Shown here in pieces: positions 6,451 through 8,920 of a stretch of DNA of 8,920 nt; within the stretch, counting starts at the first letter, position 1, and every line of letters begins with the position of its first letter. The notes beneath the pieces were generated by a model that worked only from the letters and a program-made list of their open reading frames with translations, ran no database searches and was not told the origin of the DNA. Position numbers and translations under genes: made by a program. Origin of the DNA: an uncultured Rhodospirillales bacterium (GTDB lineage: Bacteria; Pseudomonadota; Alphaproteobacteria; Acetobacterales; Acetobacteraceae); assembly GCA_903844785.1 (NCBI GenBank), contig CAIMVB010000107.1, positions 1-8,920 on the forward strand, read 5' to 3'.

Positions 6451-7422
6451 TCAGCTGGTCTGCTGAATGGCGGAGAGCAGCCAGCGCTCCTGAGGACCGC
6501 TACGGACAAAGGTCCAAAGCTCGGTGGAGGTCTGGCGCTCGGTGGTGCTGCCTTCCACCACCTTGCCGCTTGCCTGTTCGAAGGTGGCGTCCAGCAGGCT
6601 GAAGCGCATGGCAAGGGTGGCGTAATCCAGCCCTTCCTCATGCCAGGCTTCGGAAAGATCGCCGCTTTCAAGCCGCACATCGCGTGTTTCATTGCGCCAG
6701 CCGCGCGCATCCAAATCGCGGTAATCCTGCGCAAAATAGCCAACCATTTCCGGCGTGGCGTGTTCCCTGAGGCCCTTCAGGTCACGCTGCGACCAGGCGC
6801 CATTCACCGCGATTAGGCTTTGTTCGAAAGCCTGATAATCCTGCGGCGTCAGTTGGACATCGCGCGCGGCGGGCGCGGCATAAGCGCCACCTGCAGCCGA
6901 ACCGCCCACCGGGGCGGGTTCCATCTGCCGTGCATAGCCGGAAGGCCCGGCCATGGCAGGGGCCGGCTGGCGGCGACGGAAGATCCGGAAGGCCAACCAG
7001 ATCAGCCCGCCAATCAGCGCCACTTGCAGCAGCATGCCAAGCAGCGCGACAAAACCGCCGGCACCGCCGAACAAACCGCCGCCGAACATCATGCCGATCA
7101 GCCCGCCCATCAGCAGGCCGCCAGCCAGCGCCCCCATGAAGGAACGCTGCGGCTGCGCTTGGGGTGGCATGCCGGGCCGCGCCGGGGTGCCGGCCTGCTG
7201 CGGCGCGCTGGGTTGGGTGGCGGTGCGTTCCATCGGGCGTGCCGAATTAGGCGCCGTTTGGGTCGGCGGCGGCGCGCTATAGGTCCGGCTGCCACGGCTG
7301 CCGGAAGACGAATTGCCCCCCGGCTTGGCATCGGCCAGGACCGGCACCAAAGCCATGGCAAAGGCCGCGAAAACGGTCAGAAGAAAAGCTGGTCGACGCA
7401 TTGGAATCCGGATCCCCCGCAT
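6451..7422 (-). CDS. Tim44-like domain membrane-anchored protein
   Basis: A 323-residue envelope protein of the bacterial Tim44-like group. In mitochondria the homologous domain tethers the import motor to the inner membrane; the bacterial role is largely unsettled. Regions: signal sequence or first anchor (about 8-32), Ser/Pro/Gln-rich linker (about 35-93), a Gly-rich hydrophobic stretch MGALAGGLLMGG (96-107) continuing into a stronger membrane segment (about 124-147) ending in FRRR, a second low-complexity linker, then the Tim44 domain (about 187-323) closing with WTFVRSG (293-299) and W304-LLSAI. The ATG at 7422 gives the longest frame, but a second in-frame ATG at 7401 is preferred by me: it follows a G-rich GGGGGA and starts directly at MRRPAFLL, whereas 7422 lacks a ribosome site and lies very close to the best -10 element. 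Divergent from the EAL-like gene. Confidence 0.85.
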   Translation of the reverse strand: MRGIRIPMRRPAFLLTVFAAFAMALVPVLADAKPGGNSSSGSRGSRTYSAPPPTQTAPNSARPMERTATQPSAPQQAGTPARPGMPPQAQPQRSFMGALAGGLLMGGLIGMMFGGGLFGGAGGFVALLGMLLQVALIGGLIWLAFRIFRRRQPAPAMAGPSGYARQMEPAPVGGSAAGGAYAAPAARDVQLTPQDYQAFEQSLIAVNGAWSQRDLKGLREHATPEMVGYFAQDYRDLDARGWRNETRDVRLESGDLSEAWHEEGLDYATLAMRFSLLDATFEQASGKVVEGSTTERQTSTELWTFVRSGPQERWLLSAIQQTS

Positions 7423-7434
7423 GAAGTAAAGTTA

Positions 7435-7462
7435 ATATAGAGATTTTTTTACCCAAGCGAAG
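7435..7462 (-). promoter_or_regulatory. Candidate promoter of the Tim44-like gene
   Basis: On the minus strand CTATAT (plus coordinates 7435-7440) matches the alphaproteobacterial -10 consensus well and sits in a locally AT-rich stretch. A weak -35 candidate CTTCGC (7457-7462) lies 16 bases upstream. Transcription would begin near 7428, only a few bases before the ATG at 7422 but about 27 bases before the ATG at 7401, which supports the shorter protein. Confidence 0.35.
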
Positions 7463-7472
7463 GGGCCAAGAA

Positions 7473-7509
7473 GCTTCGCACAAGAATTTGTCGCATGCCT
7501 GAGCGAAGC
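7473..7509. repeat. Inverted repeat GCTTCGC-N23-GCGAAGC in a divergent intergenic region
   Basis: GCTTCGC (7473-7479) and GCGAAGC (7503-7509) are exact reverse complements with a 23-base spacer, so half-site centres are 30 bases apart, about three helical turns. A third copy of the core, GCGAAG, occurs at 7457-7462 and overlaps the proposed -35 of the Tim44-like gene. The spacer holds the near-palindrome ACAAGAATTTGT (7480-7491). The placement between two divergent genes suggests a regulator-binding array, but no protein can be named. Confidence 0.3.
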
Positions 7510-7571
7510 ACCGAAACCAAGGCAGCGCATTCTTTAGCCTTCGTATACCCGATGCTAGTGAATTTCTGCTA

Positions 7572-8816
7572 ATGATTGCATCAATCATGGACTCTGATCA
7601 GTTTCCTGCCGCCGCTTCGCGCACCAGCCCAGCTTCAATCACGGAGGCGCTTCGGCGCGCCATGCGCCCAAGGGACGGGCGTGCGGCCCTTCGGGTGGCG
7701 CCAGGGCATCAGCCCGAACTGCAACGGATCATCTTCTGTCTTTTACGAGAGACTGCGGATCTGAAGGGCGGTTCACTACTGGAAATCGCCCCGGATGACT
7801 GGCTGCTGACCGAAGCACCTACCCCCGAAGCCGAAAGGCTCCATGCGCTGATCAGCAAATTACTCCCCGAAAGCCAGGTCCAGCTATTGCCGCTTCCGCA
7901 ATCAATGGCAGTGCTTGGCGGCTTGCTGGGCGCGGTTCCTGCGCCCAAATTCCTGGATCTGCCTGCCCCTGCTCCAGTCTCACTGCTTGGGCTGGAGGCC
8001 AGGCTTGGCCGGATCAATTTGGCCCAGGTGGTGGCGCGACGAAGCTATGTGACGCTTTCCGCACAAGGTGATCCAGCGCTGCGGCTCCAGCGCCTTGCCT
8101 TGGATACTGCGGCGCTGCGGCGCGCCCTTGGTAATTATGCTGAGGATCCATCGCTGCTGCGCCATGCACAATCGGATCTTCAGGAAAAACTCCTGGCAGC
8201 CTTGGGCGAACCCGAAAGCCGAACCGGGCTTCTGGGCGGCGCGCTGGCTGCCCCCCTATTGGTTGATATGCAGGCGGCACTTCTTCCTGAAGTATCTGAA
8301 AATAACGTGGATGCCGGGGAAGCCGCCACCAGCACAGCGCTATACGCAACGCTCGCCCTGCATGAAGCAATCAGCCTTGAAAATCTGGCGGCGCGCAGGG
8401 CTTTTTTGAAAAGGGATGCCTGGGGCATAGCCATTACGGGGCTATCTGCCGCGGCGCTCACCTTGCTTAACCTGCAAGCACTTCCTGCGGATTTTCTGCT
8501 ACTGGAATGGTGCGAAGAACTCACGGAAAGAACAAGCGCGAAGCTTTTCGCGCGGCTTGATCCCTCACGCCTCATTCTGGATGCCTGTGATGGAGATGCA
8601 GCGATAAGTTTCGGCTTGGGCCTTGGCATTCAGCATTATGGCGGCCCTTGGGTTGAGGATTTGGTCGCCGCCCGGCGCATGAATCTATGCCCCGAGGCGC
8701 AACACTGCACCCGCGCGGAATGCCGCAATCGCGGGCTTGCCGCAGCAGCATCCGGGCGGATGGGCTGCCATATGCCGCATTTGCTGGAAGCCGTTCTGCC
8801 CAAGGCTTCAGCATGA
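7572..8816 (+). CDS. Degenerate EAL-like domain protein with C-terminal Cys cluster
   Basis: A 414-residue cytoplasmic protein without signal or membrane segment. I recognise a diverged EAL fold from about 145 to 365: GIAITGLSAAALTLLN (285-300) followed by LPADFLLLEW (304-313) aligns with the DDFGTG...LPVDxLKID region of c-di-GMP phosphodiesterases, and LDPSRLILDACDGDAAISFGLGLG with the final strands where EAL proteins read SQG-F. The metal and catalytic residues are missing: no EAL triad, no DDFG, no Lys in the LKID position. Phosphodiesterase activity is therefore unlikely; it may bind a nucleotide or protein instead. The N-terminal 140 residues resemble no family I can name firmly. Cysteines 373, 379, 384 and 399 (spacing 5, 4 and 14) after the domain could bind zinc. 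Start is uncertain: ATG at 7572 or 7587, both without a clear ribosome site. Its stop overlaps the next gene by ATGA. Confidence 0.72.
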   Translation: MIASIMDSDQFPAAASRTSPASITEALRRAMRPRDGRAALRVAPGHQPELQRIIFCLLRETADLKGGSLLEIAPDDWLLTEAPTPEAERLHALISKLLPESQVQLLPLPQSMAVLGGLLGAVPAPKFLDLPAPAPVSLLGLEARLGRINLAQVVARRSYVTLSAQGDPALRLQRLALDTAALRRALGNYAEDPSLLRHAQSDLQEKLLAALGEPESRTGLLGGALAAPLLVDMQAALLPEVSENNVDAGEAATSTALYATLALHEAISLENLAARRAFLKRDAWGIAITGLSAAALTLLNLQALPADFLLLEWCEELTERTSAKLFARLDPSRLILDACDGDAAISFGLGLGIQHYGGPWVEDLVAARRMNLCPEAQHCTRAECRNRGLAAAASGRMGCHMPHLLEAVLPKASA

Positions 8817-8920
8817 AAACCGCGCGTACCGCATTCGAAAAGCCCGGCAGCATCCCAGAAGAAATGAATAGCGCGGTGGCTCTTTCCATCGCCGTGCGCG
8901 ATGCCGTGGCCTTGGAGATC
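8813..8920 (+). CDS. Unidentified protein, N-terminal 36 codons (cut by right edge)
   Basis: An open frame starts at the ATG overlapping the TGA of the EAL-like gene (ATGA, four bases shared) and stays open to the window end. The visible residues begin MKTARTAFEKPGSIPEEM and continue through an Ala/Val-rich stretch. The overlap points to translational coupling and to a function linked with the preceding protein. There is too little sequence to assign a family. The early codons look neither like a signal peptide nor like a transmembrane segment. Confidence 0.55.
   Translation, partial: MKTARTAFEKPGSIPEEMNSAVALSIAVRDAVALEI

Noticed and set aside
6820..7440. Plus-strand open frame (206 codons) opposite the Tim44-like gene
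   Set aside because: The peptide is Arg/Gln/His-rich low complexity, produced by the Gly/Pro-rich linker on the true strand; no start signal is present.
7444..7450. Run of seven T residues, considered as a terminator tail
   Set aside because: No hairpin precedes it on the plus strand, and it lies between two divergent promoters where no transcript needs to end. It is better seen as part of an AT-rich promoter segment.

Overview
The window looks like chromosome of a GC-rich alphaproteobacterium, most likely of the Rhodospirillales/Acetobacteraceae type. The reasons are strong G/C preference at third codon positions, several periplasmic solute-uptake systems close together (ABC, TRAP and a Bug-type binding protein), a Tim44-like membrane protein, and a degenerate EAL protein of a kind I associate with that order. 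This is inference from content; there is no rRNA or other marker. I see no tRNA, rRNA, insertion sequence, integrase, CRISPR array or origin. Coding density is high, and no gene-free stretch exceeds 300 bases (the longest is about 150).

Layout. (i) 3-788 (+): the 3' three-quarters of a MalK/UgpC-type sugar or glycerophosphate ABC transporter ATPase, cut by the left edge. (ii) 795-2357 (-): a class I adenylate-forming acyl-CoA ligase, convergent with (i) and separated from it by 6 bases. (iii) 2358-2476: a divergent intergenic region with a 7-bp inverted repeat. (iv) 2477-5335 (+): a complete TRAP transporter operon in the order dctP, dctQ, dctM, with a strong stem-loop in the first codons of dctQ. 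(v) 5389-6375 (-): an orphan Bug/TctC-type periplasmic binding protein. (vi) 6451-7422 (-): a Tim44-domain protein with a signal sequence, a Pro-rich linker and a Gly-rich membrane region. (vii) 7572-8816 (+): a protein with a catalytically degenerate EAL-like domain and a C-terminal four-cysteine cluster. Its stop codon overlaps the start of (viii), a further gene running off the right edge.

How the parts may work together. The ligase and the TRAP operon are divergent and share a 119-bp control region. A reasonable hypothesis is that the TRAP system imports a carboxylic acid that the ligase then converts to a CoA thioester. The Bug protein could feed a membrane transporter encoded elsewhere. 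The Tim44-like and EAL-like genes form a second divergent pair, whose intergenic region carries repeated GCGAAG/CTTCGC motifs. Nothing here amounts to a clearly new multi-gene system. The least explained items are the degenerate EAL protein with its Cys cluster and overlapping partner, the dctP/dctQ stem-loop, and the ligase-TRAP pairing.
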